From: Legionella saoudiensis | GTDB lineage: Bacteria > Pseudomonadota > Gammaproteobacteria > Legionellales > Legionellaceae | Reading direction: 5' to 3' | Assembly: GCF_001465875.1 (NCBI RefSeq) | Contig: NZ_LN901324.1 | Location: forward strand, 868,001 to 932,000 | DNA length: 64,000 nt | In this document: piece after piece, positions 34,956 to 44,586 of the stretch | How positions within the stretch are numbered: the stretch's first letter is position 1 | Layout: each line of letters starts with the position of its first letter | The notes under the pieces: model-generated | Database searches by the model: none | What the model was told of the DNA's origin: nothing | What the model saw: the letters and a program-made list of their open reading frames with translations, nothing else | Program-made: the position numbers and the translations under genes

Positions 34956-35516
34956 TTATTCATGATCTGGATGCACAACAAAAATTCCAGGTGCGTTACG
35001 TAAATACTCGTTGTAATCCATTCCATAACCAAAAATGAAATGGTCTTCTATTTGTAACCCGACAAAATCTGCGGCTTGCAAACCATTTTCAACACGCTTA
35101 CGGTACTTATCTACTAATACTGCACTGTATACTTTTTTTGCACCCAATTGATTAATTTCATTAATAATGGCAGCAAGAGTGATTCCCCCATCAAGAATGT
35201 CATCAACTACCAAAACCGTTCTTCCTGCCAAATTAACAGATGGTTTTACTTTCCAATGAATATCACCACCAACAGTTGCACCACGGTAACGAGTTGCGTG
35301 CACATAATCAACTTCTAAAGGAAAATCTAAACGAGGCAATAAATTACCTAAAAGAACTAATCCGCCAACCATAACACATAACAACACAGGATTTTCATCC
35401 TGCAATTCCTTATGAATGTTAATCGCCATACGATCTAGAGCTGCCTCAACTTCATTAGTTGTAAACAAGCAAGTAGATTTTTCATATACTTCTTTAATTT
35501 TACTAGGAATAGTCAT
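34956..35516 (-). CDS. hpt: Hypoxanthine-guanine phosphoribosyltransferase
   Basis: 186 residues. The PRPP-binding motif [14 protein letters not shown] and the purine-binding C-terminal region ([21 protein letters not shown]) are intact. The enzyme salvages hypoxanthine and guanine to IMP and GMP using PRPP. It is the last of three minus-strand genes (methyltransferase, DUF1820, hpt) spaced by about 85 bp each, which may share a transcript. Confidence 0.92.
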   Translation of the reverse strand: MTIPSKIKEVYEKSTCLFTTNEVEAALDRMAINIHKELQDENPVLLCVMVGGLVLLGNLLPRLDFPLEVDYVHATRYRGATVGGDIHWKVKPSVNLAGRTVLVVDDILDGGITLAAIINEINQLGAKKVYSAVLVDKYRKRVENGLQAADFVGLQIEDHFIFGYGMDYNEYLRNAPGIFVVHPDHE

Positions 35517-35602
35517 TTATGTGTCTCTCGGTAAAGATAGGGTTATGTGTTAGAGCTTGCTTAAGTTTCGACTGCCTCAATGCTAACGAAAAGTAACAGC
35601 CT

Positions 35603-35929
35603 CTATTCTTTAGTTTTTCCTTTTCCAGGAAATGGACTGACGGTACTACCATAGGCAGGATTATCCTTAACTTTAGCTATTCCTTGCTTTTCTACCTCAT
35701 CAATACGATAAATTGATGGCATGGGGATGTACGTGCGTTTTACACCATTAAACTCCAATTTTAAACGCTCTTCAGAAGGGTCAACCACGAGGGTAGTCTG
35801 CTCTCCAAATACTAGCTCCTCAACTTCCAGAAAGCCAAATAAGTCACTCTCCTTAATCGATCGAGCATATATTTCATAAATTGCCTCTTGATTAGCAAAA
35901 GTAATTCTGAATAAAGTTTTCTTTTTCAT
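35603..35929 (-). CDS. DUF1820-family protein
   Basis: 108 residues starting MKKKTLFRITFANQEAIYEIYARSI, with the typical GFLEVEELVFGE and IPMPSIYRIDEV segments of DUF1820. These small gammaproteobacterial proteins have no assigned function. Soluble, no signal peptide. It lies between hpt and the methyltransferase on the same strand. Confidence 0.85.
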   Translation of the reverse strand: MKKKTLFRITFANQEAIYEIYARSIKESDLFGFLEVEELVFGEQTTLVVDPSEERLKLEFNGVKRTYIPMPSIYRIDEVEKQGIAKVKDNPAYGSTVSPFPGKGKTKE

Positions 35930-36014
35930 AAAATGAGCCTGTTCTGAACGCTAGGCAAATTATACAAAAATACGAATGTTTTGGGTATAGCTCAATCCAC
36001 GTATCTGTTATTTT

Positions 36015-36767
36015 TCACTTAGTAGAAGTTAAAGTAACCGGTTGCAGCGACGGTTGATAATCATTAATGGGTTGAGATAAGGACCTCAATGTTAATGATG
36101 GATGAATTACTTGATATTTTTGCGCAATATAACAATAAAAGCCTGACGGATAGGGCCAAAGCATTTTACCGATTTCATCTAAAAACGTGAGCTTTTTAAT
36201 CAATCCCGTACTATTTACAGGAGGAATATAACAAAAATTACTTAAAGAAACCTGTCTATAACCTCGCTGAATAAACATGCGATTCAAATTGAAGGGGGTG
36301 CGCATTTTTATATTATGATCATTATAACAATTCAATAAACCGCACTTTATAGCCCCGCCCCACAGACTCCACGGGTTAATACAAAATAAAATAACATGCC
36401 CCATAGGTTTTAGCACCCGATCAATCTCATCGATTAAACTAGAACTCGTATTAAAAGGCTCTAAACTTAATGGAGCAACAATACAATCAATGCTATTTGC
36501 ATTTAAGGGCAAATGATTTAATTCACTTTCGATGTGAATATGATGCGATAAGGCGAACGGGGATACAATCCATTGGTGGGGAAAATCCAGCTTTTTTAAC
36601 CACAGATTATCACCACAATTCCCTAGCTGGACTAAGGTATCACCATAGACATGAAGGCCAATTGCCTCCAAATTAATGGAAAATTCATGCGCAGCAAAAA
36701 GACCAAGCGGTGATTGAAACCATTTATTCAATGCACGATAGTATTTTTTTTGCTGTTTAATCAACAA
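36015..36767 (-). CDS. Class I SAM-dependent methyltransferase-like protein
   Basis: 250 residues. Starts at TTG 36767, with AAAAGG upstream; no ATG occurs near the beginning. The layout fits a methyltransferase_11 fold: a glycine motif I that is weak (LVQLGNCGDN), then NHLPLNANSIDCIVAPLSLEPF as motif II/III, and DEIDRVLKPMGHVILFCINP for the post-III strand. The weak motif I makes SAM binding probable but not certain. Substrate unknown. Upstream of DUF1820 and hpt, divergent from pilB. Confidence 0.75.
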   Translation of the reverse strand: MLIKQQKKYYRALNKWFQSPLGLFAAHEFSINLEAIGLHVYGDTLVQLGNCGDNLWLKKLDFPHQWIVSPFALSHHIHIESELNHLPLNANSIDCIVAPLSLEPFNTSSSLIDEIDRVLKPMGHVILFCINPWSLWGGAIKCGLLNCYNDHNIKMRTPFNLNRMFIQRGYRQVSLSNFCYIPPVNSTGLIKKLTFLDEIGKMLWPYPSGFYCYIAQKYQVIHPSLTLRSLSQPINDYQPSLQPVTLTSTK

Positions 36768-36878
36768 AGTAATGCCTTTTAAAAAGGTTAATCCTGAATT
36801 AAACTACAATACAACGAGTTTCACCCGCAAACAATCCATTTTCTTTTTTTATATAAAAAAATGGTTAGGAATCGATTA

Positions 36879-38546
36879 ATGGAGTTTAATAATATAACAG
36901 GGCAACAATTTGCCTTGGAAAAACATTTAGGCAAATTAGAAACCATAGCCTATTCCAGTCAGGCTTCTACAGAAAAAATCTCTTTAGCTCAATATCTTAT
37001 TAAAAATAGCATCTTATCTGCCTTAGAGATTGCCCATGCCTTAGCCCAAAGCTTTAGGGTCCCAATAATGGATCTAGATAGCATTGAACTCAGTACCCTG
37101 CCCTTATCATTAGTAGATGAAAAACTAATACTTCGCCATTCCATGCTTCCTTTATTTTGCCGTGGAGGCTATTTGTATTTAGCAACCGAAGATCCAGGTA
37201 ATCATAATGCCTTAAAAGAATTTCAATTTCATACTGGGTTGAATACTCAGGCAATTGCAGTAGAAGCAAACAAATTGGCTGTCTTGCTAACTCAGGTATC
37301 AAACCTTAAACAGCATCGGGAATTAGCTGCATATGAAGGACCTATTCATCATAATGACCAATATGAGTTCAGCATCAATCCGCTAGAGAATGAAGATGCT
37401 CCGATTGTACAATTTGTTAATCAAATTTTATTTAAAGCCATTCAGCAAGGCGCATCCGACATCCATTTTGAGCCGTTTGAAAAAGAATACCGCATCCGTT
37501 ATCGACATGATGGGATTCTACATGAAGTAGCCAGCCCACCAGCCAATCTCTCTGCCCGAATTACCGCACGGATTAAGATCATGGCCAAATTAGACATTTC
37601 AGAACGGCGCCTTCCTCAAGATGGTAGTTTCAAAATCAATCGCCCCAATAAACATTCTATAGATTTTCGTGTCAGCACCTGCCCAACCACAAATGGGGAA
37701 AAGGTGGTTATCAGAATTTTAGATTTGGATACGGCAAAATTGCACATTGAAACCCTAGGATTTAATCCCCAACAACATAAATATTTTATGCAGGCACTAA
37801 AACGTCCTCAAGGAATGATTTTGGTGACAGGCCCTACAGGCAGTGGAAAAACAGTAAGCCTGTATGCTGCATTAAATCTGCTAAACACCAAAGAAGTAAA
37901 TATATCTACCGTAGAAGATCCGGTGGAAATTAAAATCCTGGGAATTAATCAAGTTAATATCAACCCTAAAGTTGGGCTCAATTTTTCCAATGTCTTACGT
38001 TCTTTTCTTCGCCAAGACCCAGATATTATTATGGTTGGCGAAGTTCGCGATTTAGAAACCGCTGAAATTGCCATTAAAGCGGCACAGACAGGACATTTGG
38101 TCTTATCTACATTACATACCAACAGCGCTGTGGAGTCTTTGACACGTTTAGTTAATATGGGAATTCCAAGCTTTAATATTGTAAGCTCGATAACGCTTAT
38201 TATTGCACAACGTTTAGCACGAACGCTTTGTGAATACTGCAAAATACCGCAAACTGATGTGAATACTTCTAATTTATTGGCCTTAGGCTTGAATGAAACG
38301 GTACAACTTTATAAGCCGGTAGGTTGCAGTCAATGCACTGATGGCTACCGAGGCAGAATAGGATTATTTGAAGTATTGCCTATGACGAATGCCCTAACCG
38401 AACACATTATGGCTGGGGCTAATGCCTTAGAAATTCTAAAAGTAGCACAACATGAAGGTCTGACCAGCATTTATCAATCAGGTCTTGAAAAAGTACAACA
38501 AGGAATAACCACCCTAGAGGAGGTCAATCGGGTAACCGTTGAATAA
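36879..38546 (+). CDS. pilB: Type IV pilus assembly ATPase PilB
   Basis: 555 residues from ATG 36879, which has TTAGGA upstream (ATG 36861 lacks one). An N-terminal GspE/PilB N-domain is followed by the secretion ATPase core: Walker A GPTGSGKT at 318-325, the Asp box, Walker B with DPDIIMVGEVRD, and the His box (STLHTNSA). A tetracysteine zinc site (CEYC ... CSQC) sits near the end. PilB powers pilus extension, used for adhesion and DNA uptake. First gene of pilB-pilC-pilD, with two bases to pilC. Confidence 0.95.
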   Translation: MEFNNITGQQFALEKHLGKLETIAYSSQASTEKISLAQYLIKNSILSALEIAHALAQSFRVPIMDLDSIELSTLPLSLVDEKLILRHSMLPLFCRGGYLYLATEDPGNHNALKEFQFHTGLNTQAIAVEANKLAVLLTQVSNLKQHRELAAYEGPIHHNDQYEFSINPLENEDAPIVQFVNQILFKAIQQGASDIHFEPFEKEYRIRYRHDGILHEVASPPANLSARITARIKIMAKLDISERRLPQDGSFKINRPNKHSIDFRVSTCPTTNGEKVVIRILDLDTAKLHIETLGFNPQQHKYFMQALKRPQGMILVTGPTGSGKTVSLYAALNLLNTKEVNISTVEDPVEIKILGINQVNINPKVGLNFSNVLRSFLRQDPDIIMVGEVRDLETAEIAIKAAQTGHLVLSTLHTNSAVESLTRLVNMGIPSFNIVSSITLIIAQRLARTLCEYCKIPQTDVNTSNLLALGLNETVQLYKPVGCSQCTDGYRGRIGLFEVLPMTNALTEHIMAGANALEILKVAQHEGLTSIYQSGLEKVQQGITTLEEVNRVTVE

Positions 38547-38548
38547 GT

Positions 38549-39781
38549 ATGTTTCAGATGCAAAAAAAGGGCGACTCCCTACCAATATACCGCTTTACAG
38601 GTAAAAATATATTAGGGCAAAAAATCTCCGGAACTATTCAAGCACAAAACTTAACACTCGCTAAAATTGAGTTGCGCAAGCGAGGGATTATTATTAATAA
38701 AGTGGTTCCAAAACGAGGCTTTCTTATTTTTAATCAATTAAAAAATAAATTAAGCTCGGCAGACATAGCGCTATTTAGCCGCCAGCTCGCAACAATGATT
38801 GAATCAGGAATTCCCTTAATGCATGCGCTTGATATTGTCGCCAAAGGGCAAATGAATACCCATCTACAAATTTTAATTAATGAAATCAAGCAGGATATTG
38901 CTTCCGGTTTAACATTATCTGAAGCGTTAATGAAACATTCCCTTTATTTTAATAATTTATTTTGCAACTTAGTCAAAGCAGGTGAGCAATCAGGCACGCT
39001 GGATATTATGCTCAATAAGATTGCCAGCTATAAAGAGAAAATTGAATCTATAAAGAAGAAAATTAAAAAAGCGGTAAGTTATCCAATTGCCATTATAAGC
39101 GTCGCGCTTATTGTCACTATGGGGTTACTGATGTTTGTTGTTCCACAGTTTGAAACCTTATTTCAATCATTTGGCGCTGATCTACCAGCCCTAACCTTGA
39201 TGGTGGTTAAAATATCTCAATTTGTTCAGTCCTGCTGGTATTGTATCTTTGCTTCTTTGGGATTGAGCATATATGCATTTATTTATGCCCTAAAACATTC
39301 AGAAACCTTCATATTAACTATTGATAAAATACTATTAAAAATACCTATTATTGGTTCAATAATAAAAAAGACTGTTATCGCCCGCTTTTCAAGAACCTTA
39401 TCCATTACTTTTGCAGCCGGCCTGCCCTTAGTTGATGGCCTTAAATCAGCCGCAGGTGCTACTGGAAACACCATGTATTCTAAAGCAATAGAATATATAA
39501 AGAATGAAGTTTTCACTGGGATTCCCATGAATAAGGCCATGGAAAATACCCGCCTCTTCCCTAACATGGTCATGCAAATGATTGCGGTTGGAGAGGAATC
39601 TGGGGCATTAGAAAAAATGTTAAGTAAAATTGCAGACTTTTATGAGGAAGATGTAGATAATTCAATGGATCTGTTAAGTAGTTTAATAGAACCAATTATC
39701 ATGTCCCTCATTGGGGTTCTTGTGGGTGGATTAATTGTGGCGATGTATATGCCTTTATTTAAACTGGGCACGGTAATTTAG
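38549..39781 (+). CDS. pilC: Type IV pilus inner-membrane platform protein PilC
   Basis: 410 residues with two GspF/T2SS-F domains (about 70-195 and 275-400), each with the RQLATMIESGIPLMHALDI- or RTLSITFAAGLPLVDGLKS-type motif and the AGEQSGTL/VGEESGAL signature. Three membrane helices are predicted around 175-200, 220-250 and 380-400. PilC is the platform on which PilB acts. It starts two bases after pilB, so the genes are one operon. Confidence 0.95.
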   Translation: MFQMQKKGDSLPIYRFTGKNILGQKISGTIQAQNLTLAKIELRKRGIIINKVVPKRGFLIFNQLKNKLSSADIALFSRQLATMIESGIPLMHALDIVAKGQMNTHLQILINEIKQDIASGLTLSEALMKHSLYFNNLFCNLVKAGEQSGTLDIMLNKIASYKEKIESIKKKIKKAVSYPIAIISVALIVTMGLLMFVVPQFETLFQSFGADLPALTLMVVKISQFVQSCWYCIFASLGLSIYAFIYALKHSETFILTIDKILLKIPIIGSIIKKTVIARFSRTLSITFAAGLPLVDGLKSAAGATGNTMYSKAIEYIKNEVFTGIPMNKAMENTRLFPNMVMQMIAVGEESGALEKMLSKIADFYEEDVDNSMDLLSSLIEPIIMSLIGVLVGGLIVAMYMPLFKLGTVI

Positions 39782-39792
39782 AGGAAAATAAA

Positions 39793-40653
39793 ATGATGCA
39801 TGAACTCATCACCACCCACACCTGGTTCCTTTATGTGACCATTGCCTTATTTTCACTTGCGGTTGGTAGCTTACTTAATGTGGTAATTTACCGTTTACCT
39901 ATTATGCTCAAAAACGAATGGTTGCAGGAATATAATGAGTTAATGGGCATTAAAAGTGAAGAAAAAACCTCGCTTAATTTGTTTTTGCCCCGCTCATTTT
40001 GCCCCTCATGTAAAACCATGGTTAGTGCTTGGCAAAACATCCCCATACTCAGCTTTTTAATACTCAAAGGTCGTTGCTATTACTGCAAAGCGCCCATTTC
40101 TCTTCGCTACCCATTAATTGAGCTGGGTACGATGCTATTATCACTTTACGCCTGTTGGCATTTTGGCTTTACTTGGCAATTGGTCTTTGCGCTAAGTGCC
40201 ATATGGCTTTTAATCAGTTTGTTTTTTATCGATTTAGATCACCAATTGCTGCCCGATAGTTTAACCTTAAGTTTGTTATGGTTAGGCTTAATCGCGAATA
40301 CGCAAAACCTATTTACCACGCTCCCTGACGCTGTGCTTAGTGCTGCTGGCGCATACTTAATTTTATGGCTTTTAATTAAATTATTTTATTTAGTTACCGG
40401 TAAAATTGGGATGGGGAATGGCGACTTTAAATTAGTTGCCGCATTCGGTGCGTGGTTTGGCTGGAAATTATTGCCACTGCTGCTCTTGTTTTCTTCAATG
40501 TCCGGTACAATAATTGGGCTCTTATATTTATACTTGAACGATAAATCAAAAGACACTACAATCGCATTTGGCCCTTTTTTATGCATTTCAGGATTAGCCG
40601 TATTATTTTGGGGACAAGAACTATTACATTGGTATTTGCATTTGTGGTTCTAG
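39793..40653 (+). CDS. pilD: Prepilin peptidase / N-methyltransferase PilD
   Basis: 286 residues with about eight membrane helices. The cytoplasmic methyltransferase loop carries the zinc tetracysteine motif (CPSC ... CYYC); the aspartate peptidase residues are in SLFFIDLDHQLLPD and the conserved GMGNGDFKLVAAFG. PilD cleaves and methylates type IV prepilins and, in Legionella, type II secretion pseudopilins, so it serves both systems. GAGGAA precedes the start, 11 bp after pilC. Confidence 0.95.
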   Translation: MMHELITTHTWFLYVTIALFSLAVGSLLNVVIYRLPIMLKNEWLQEYNELMGIKSEEKTSLNLFLPRSFCPSCKTMVSAWQNIPILSFLILKGRCYYCKAPISLRYPLIELGTMLLSLYACWHFGFTWQLVFALSAIWLLISLFFIDLDHQLLPDSLTLSLLWLGLIANTQNLFTTLPDAVLSAAGAYLILWLLIKLFYLVTGKIGMGNGDFKLVAAFGAWFGWKLLPLLLLFSSMSGTIIGLLYLYLNDKSKDTTIAFGPFLCISGLAVLFWGQELLHWYLHLWF

Positions 40654-40678
40654 AGGCTGTCACAGGAGGAGGAAGACG

Positions 40679-41434
40679 TTGTATCAAATTATTTTGTTTG
40701 ATTTAGATGATACCTTAATTGATTTTTCGGCTGCGGAACAAATTGGTATCCGTAAAATTCATGCTCAGTTTTATCCAACCATCAACTATTCGCTCTTCGA
40801 ATACCACTTTAAAAAACTAAATAATGAACTCTGGTCACGAGTTGGCGCTCAAGAAAATGGACTTATGCCGAGTGAGGTGCGATTTTTACGTTTTAAACAA
40901 TTAAACGAAACCATAGAGTGCATGTTCTCTTCTCAAGAAATAGCCGATGCCTATGAGCATTATTTACTTGAACATATTGAATGGATCCCTGAGGTTAAGA
41001 AAACCATTGAATTTTTACATCAAAAAGGTCATATTTTAGGTATTATTACCAACGGCTTCACTGAATCCCAGCTAAGAAAAAAAGAAAAATTTGCACTTGA
41101 AAATTGGTTTGACTGCTTTGTGATTTCTGATGATGTGGGTTTCGCTAAGCCCCACAAGGAAATTTTCCACGTTGCCTTACAAAAACTCTCTACTACCCAT
41201 AATCAATCCATACATAGTTATAACAAAAACTCCATCCTAATGGTTGGTGATTCCCTTATTAGTGATGGGCATGGGGCTAAAAACTTTGGAATTAACTATT
41301 GCCATGTACATCAAAGCCCTCCATCAACTATGAGCTTAGAGGCAACCTTGACTTATCACATCAACTCAGTAGCCCATTTGCCAAACTGCATTGGTTATGA
41401 AACAGAATATAAGCTTTTTTTAAATTCTTTATAG
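40679..41434 (+). CDS. HAD-family phosphatase, YjjG-type nucleotidase
   Basis: 251 residues. Starts at TTG 40679 with a very strong ribosome site (AGGAGGAGG) nearby, and no ATG fits. HAD motif I is FDLDDTL (D8, D10), motif II IITNGF, motif III with K (GFAKPHKEIF) and motif IV MVGDSLISDG. The TNG and FAKPHKEIF patterns agree with YjjG, which removes phosphate from non-canonical pyrimidine nucleotides; a general phosphatase role is possible. It follows pilD by 25 bp and may be co-transcribed. Confidence 0.82.
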   Translation: MYQIILFDLDDTLIDFSAAEQIGIRKIHAQFYPTINYSLFEYHFKKLNNELWSRVGAQENGLMPSEVRFLRFKQLNETIECMFSSQEIADAYEHYLLEHIEWIPEVKKTIEFLHQKGHILGIITNGFTESQLRKKEKFALENWFDCFVISDDVGFAKPHKEIFHVALQKLSTTHNQSIHSYNKNSILMVGDSLISDGHGAKNFGINYCHVHQSPPSTMSLEATLTYHINSVAHLPNCIGYETEYKLFLNSL

Positions 41435-41526
41435 GATACGTCATCCTTAATACAGAGAGGGAGCTCAATAATAATGTTTTTTAGGCCCCCTGAGCTATTT
41501 ACATATAAACTTTAAATGGAATAAAA

Positions 41527-43461
41527 ATGACTGGTTTTTCAAATGATTTGCAAAAAATAGCCCATAACGACCCTGCTTTTAAACATCTAGAGCCAAGCGA
41601 GCGCATTTCTGATGCAGGGGTTCAGAGTTTAGCTGCAGCTTTAGTGAATAACAGTTCATTACTTCGCATAGATCTGTGGGATCAAGACATCAGTGATGTA
41701 AATCTTGGCGATTTAACTAAAACATTGGAAACTCATAAAAAATTATCTTCACTTAATTTGGGTAAAAATCAAATTACTGAACTTGGGGCATCATATATTG
41801 GCGAGTTAATAGAAAAAAATAATGTGCTTATATCTCTTATCCTTAAAAAAAATCCCTTCGGTAGCGAAGGAGCTAAAGCAATAGCCAAAGGATTAAAAGT
41901 AAATTCACAACTTAGCTCACTCCACCTAGAAAATACTGAAATTGATGATCATGGCGCTCGTGCTTTGTTTGAAGCATTAGAAGAGAATACGGCACTTAGC
42001 TTTTTTGATTTAAGTAATAATAAAATTAGCAATCAGTCCGTTCCGTACATCATACGCATGCTAGGAAAAAACAGCACCTTAAGTTCATTATATCTTAAAG
42101 GTAATTCCATTAGTCAGGAAAACTTAATCGAAATTGAACTCTTATTAAACCGTAATCAAAAAATCTATAACATAGCGCAAAGAGCAATCGAAGCCATTAA
42201 ACGTTTACCAGTAAACATGCCCGACTGGGAAAAAGAAGGAGCGTTTGATCATTTTAATGAGGTTCTGAAATTAAAAGAGCAAGCACAATTTGAAATTGAA
42301 ACAATTTTTCCAGAATCTAAGCTAGTCTCTAAAATTGAGGAGGTATGGGCGGGAAAGCAAATTGCCATTATGCTTGCGAACCCTCAAAATTTGCAGTTAA
42401 GTGCCATTATCGAGCTTTTTGATTCATTAAATCCAAAACAAAAGCAATATCCTAAAAATCAAGAATGGCTCGAATCTCTTATTTTTCAATATTTTTCAAG
42501 CATACAACCTAATAGCGAATACACTTATAAAAAATTGTTGCATTATATTTTACAAACCTCAATTAGTACTGATGTACAACGACTTATGGATCTCTGCGTC
42601 TTCCATCATTTTAATCCTGAGGTAAAACATATCCTAAAACCCGAGCCAATACAGTTAGTCTGTTCATTAATTAATAATCGAGAAACGCTTAAAACATTAC
42701 AACAAGAAATCCCTAATATTGAGAAACTAATTTTAAACATTGTTTCTCGCTTTTATGCAGAGGAGCACTCGACCAAAGAAGTAGAAATCAATACGCAAGT
42801 CATTGGAATGCTATTAGAATTGCCTCATAAAGATTTAGAGAAAAATACGGAACAGAATGCCGCCCTGCTTCGTAGCCTCAATCTTTTCTTCTGCGGAAAT
42901 CCCAATGCCGCTAATAGCTATTACGCTCTATGGAATCACTTATCACCTGAGAATACATTATCCCCTAAAAACTTAGCTACAGAAGCAGTTGCTAAGAAAT
43001 TTTTAATTAAAAAATATAATAAAACGGTTCTGCAAACTAGTCCAAACCATTATCAGAGTAGATTTTTTATTCAACAAGATGTAGGTCAACTGAAAAAGCA
43101 CGATGCTGGTATAAAAGAGGAACAAAATGATGAACAGGTTCCAGAACAAAATGATGAACAGGTTCCAGAACAAAATGATGAACAGGTTCCAGAACAAAAC
43201 GATGAACAGGTTCCAGAACAAAACGATGAACAGGTTCCAGAACAAAACGATGAACAGGTTCCAGAGCAAAACGATGAACAGGTTCCAGAACAAAACGATG
43301 AACAGGTTCCAGAACAAAACGATGAACAGGTTCCAGAACAAAACGATGAACAGGTTCCAGAGCAACATGATGAACAGGTTCCAGAGCAACATGATGAGCA
43401 GGTTCCAGAGCAACATGATGAGCAGATGGAAGAAAATTTTGCCTCCATGAAGCTAAACTAG
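41527..43461 (+). CDS. Leucine-rich-repeat protein with a 24-bp repeat C-terminal tail (candidate effector)
   Basis: 644 residues. The N-terminal 210 residues have about six ribonuclease-inhibitor-like LRRs (LLRIDLWDQDI, LSSLNLGKNQITELGASYIGEL, LISLILKKNPFGSEGAKAIAKGL, LSSLHLENTEIDDHGARALFEAL, LSFFDLSNNKIS, LSSLYLKGNSIS). A helical region follows, and residues about 532-630 are 13 tandem copies of an 8-residue unit (NDEQVPEQ). The tail ends in an acidic stretch (MEENFASMKLN) like the Glu-rich signals of Dot/Icm substrates. No signal peptide. Host-directed function is inferred. Repeat number is likely unstable. Confidence 0.8.
   Translation: MTGFSNDLQKIAHNDPAFKHLEPSERISDAGVQSLAAALVNNSSLLRIDLWDQDISDVNLGDLTKTLETHKKLSSLNLGKNQITELGASYIGELIEKNNVLISLILKKNPFGSEGAKAIAKGLKVNSQLSSLHLENTEIDDHGARALFEALEENTALSFFDLSNNKISNQSVPYIIRMLGKNSTLSSLYLKGNSISQENLIEIELLLNRNQKIYNIAQRAIEAIKRLPVNMPDWEKEGAFDHFNEVLKLKEQAQFEIETIFPESKLVSKIEEVWAGKQIAIMLANPQNLQLSAIIELFDSLNPKQKQYPKNQEWLESLIFQYFSSIQPNSEYTYKKLLHYILQTSISTDVQRLMDLCVFHHFNPEVKHILKPEPIQLVCSLINNRETLKTLQQEIPNIEKLILNIVSRFYAEEHSTKEVEINTQVIGMLLELPHKDLEKNTEQNAALLRSLNLFFCGNPNAANSYYALWNHLSPENTLSPKNLATEAVAKKFLIKKYNKTVLQTSPNHYQSRFFIQQDVGQLKKHDAGIKEEQNDEQVPEQNDEQVPEQNDEQVPEQNDEQVPEQNDEQVPEQNDEQVPEQNDEQVPEQNDEQVPEQNDEQVPEQNDEQVPEQHDEQVPEQHDEQVPEQHDEQMEENFASMKLN
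43120..43428 (+). repeat. Tandem 24-bp coding repeat, 13 copies
   Basis: The unit GATGAACAGGTTCCAGAACAAAAC recurs every 24 bp inside the LRR gene. Early copies carry AAT, middle copies AAC and late copies CAT at the Asn/His codon, and three copies have GAG for GAA. The graded variants indicate expansion by slippage or unequal exchange. Confidence 0.9.
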
Positions 43462-43539
43462 TTCACTCCATAGAGCAAAGCACATTGATAAATTCTGCAA
43501 CAAGCCCTGCTTAACTGATAATACCGGAAGTTTTACACC

Positions 43540-43691
43540 CTATGCACAGAGTTATCCACAGTTTTTGTGGATAACTAACAACGTGCTTAAAGTAAAAAAA
43601 CACCTTAAAATCCTTATTAAATAAGGAAGTTAGGAAGCTAACAAAAAATTTCAGCTTTTTAGAGTGATTGTTTTAAACAGAGATATCCACA
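43540..43691. other. Cluster of DnaA-box-like sites in a 435-bp intergenic region
   Basis: The space 43462-43896 has no gene. It contains an exact TTATCCACA (43552-43560) and its exact inverse TGTGGATAA (43566-43574), forming a perfect 10-bp palindrome around five bases, plus two one-mismatch copies, CTATGCACA (43540-43548) and ATATCCACA (43683-43691). An A/T-rich stretch with a long inverted repeat (AGTAAATTTT at 43765-43774, AAAATTTACT at 43781-43790) follows. These are the ingredients of a DnaA-binding locus. Flanking genes converge on the region and neither dnaA, dnaN nor gidA is nearby, so it is not obviously the chromosome origin. Confidence 0.5.
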
Positions 43692-43896
43692 GGGACTTGA
43701 GAAAGGGCAGAGCTGCCAATTCGGGTATCTTATCAAAGAAAAAAATAAAAAACAGTCTTGACTTAGTAAATTTTAAAAAAAAAATTTACTTTAATAAATA
43801 AAGAACTTTTTGTCTCCTTAAAGGTAACTAAGCGAACCAGAAGCTTAGAGTACCAACCCCCAAAGGCTTCCTTGCATTTAAGATGATATCGGGTTC

Positions 43897-44496
43897 TTAC
43901 CTTAATTGACCTGAAACTCGCAGCTGATGCGCAACAATGCGCGTTAAATAATCAAATTCAATATTAACCTGTTTCCCCGGCTTTAACTCATCTAAAGTGG
44001 TATTTGCCAAAGTATGTGGAACAAGCATTAATTTAATACTTCTATCCCCTACTGAATTAATGGTTAAACTAACTCCTTCAACCGTAATGCTGCCTTTAGG
44101 AAGCAAGTAGGCCATTGCGCCCTCCTCAAAGCCGGCTAATTCAACCTCAAGATATTCCTCAAATCGGTTAACAGCGCGCACGGTGGCAATGGCATCCACA
44201 TGACCACTAACATAATGTCCGCCAAAACGTGTTGAAGAAAGCATGGCCCGCTCCAAATTAACCAAGTCTCCTGCCGCCATATCAGCCAATGTGGTAACAT
44301 TTAAAGTCTCTGGAGAAACATCAAACTGTAACTCATTATTTTCCGTAGGTAATAAAGTTAAACAAACACCATTTACAGCAATACTTTCTCCCACCTGCAA
44401 TTGCTCAAATGCAGAGGAAATAATAAGACGATGCGCATTGCCCTTAGGAAGGTTGCTTAGAATTATCCCTTTTTGCTCGATTATTCCAGTAAACAT
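43897..44496 (-). CDS. ribE: Riboflavin synthase alpha chain
   Basis: 199 residues from ATG 44496 (GAGAA upstream). Two lumazine-binding domains are visible: MFTGIIEQKG with ESIAVNGVCLT, and GGHYVSGHVDA with GSITVEGVSLTIN. The enzyme dismutates two 6,7-dimethyl-8-ribityllumazine molecules to riboflavin. No ribD, ribBA or ribH lies adjacent and no FMN riboswitch was seen upstream, so it is isolated from the usual rib cluster. Confidence 0.93.
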   Translation of the reverse strand: MFTGIIEQKGIILSNLPKGNAHRLIISSAFEQLQVGESIAVNGVCLTLLPTENNELQFDVSPETLNVTTLADMAAGDLVNLERAMLSSTRFGGHYVSGHVDAIATVRAVNRFEEYLEVELAGFEEGAMAYLLPKGSITVEGVSLTINSVGDRSIKLMLVPHTLANTTLDELKPGKQVNIEFDYLTRIVAHQLRVSGQLR

Positions 44497-44586
44497 CAAG
44501 TTCTCGCTAATTCAAAAAATATATGAATAGTCTAATCACTTTTTCTAATTTGCCAAGTTATTTTTTAATGCTGATTGTGTAAATTT

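Noticed and set aside
43003-43450. Long frames in other phases rich in Cys/Ser or Met/Asn/Arg across the 24-bp repeat
   Set aside because: A 24-bp repeat keeps all frames open; only the plus-strand LRR frame continues into a real domain.
43462-43896. Chromosomal replication origin oriC
   Set aside because: DnaA-like boxes are present, but neighbouring genes converge on the site and dnaA, dnaN, gidA and rpmH are absent, so I report only a candidate DnaA-binding cluster.
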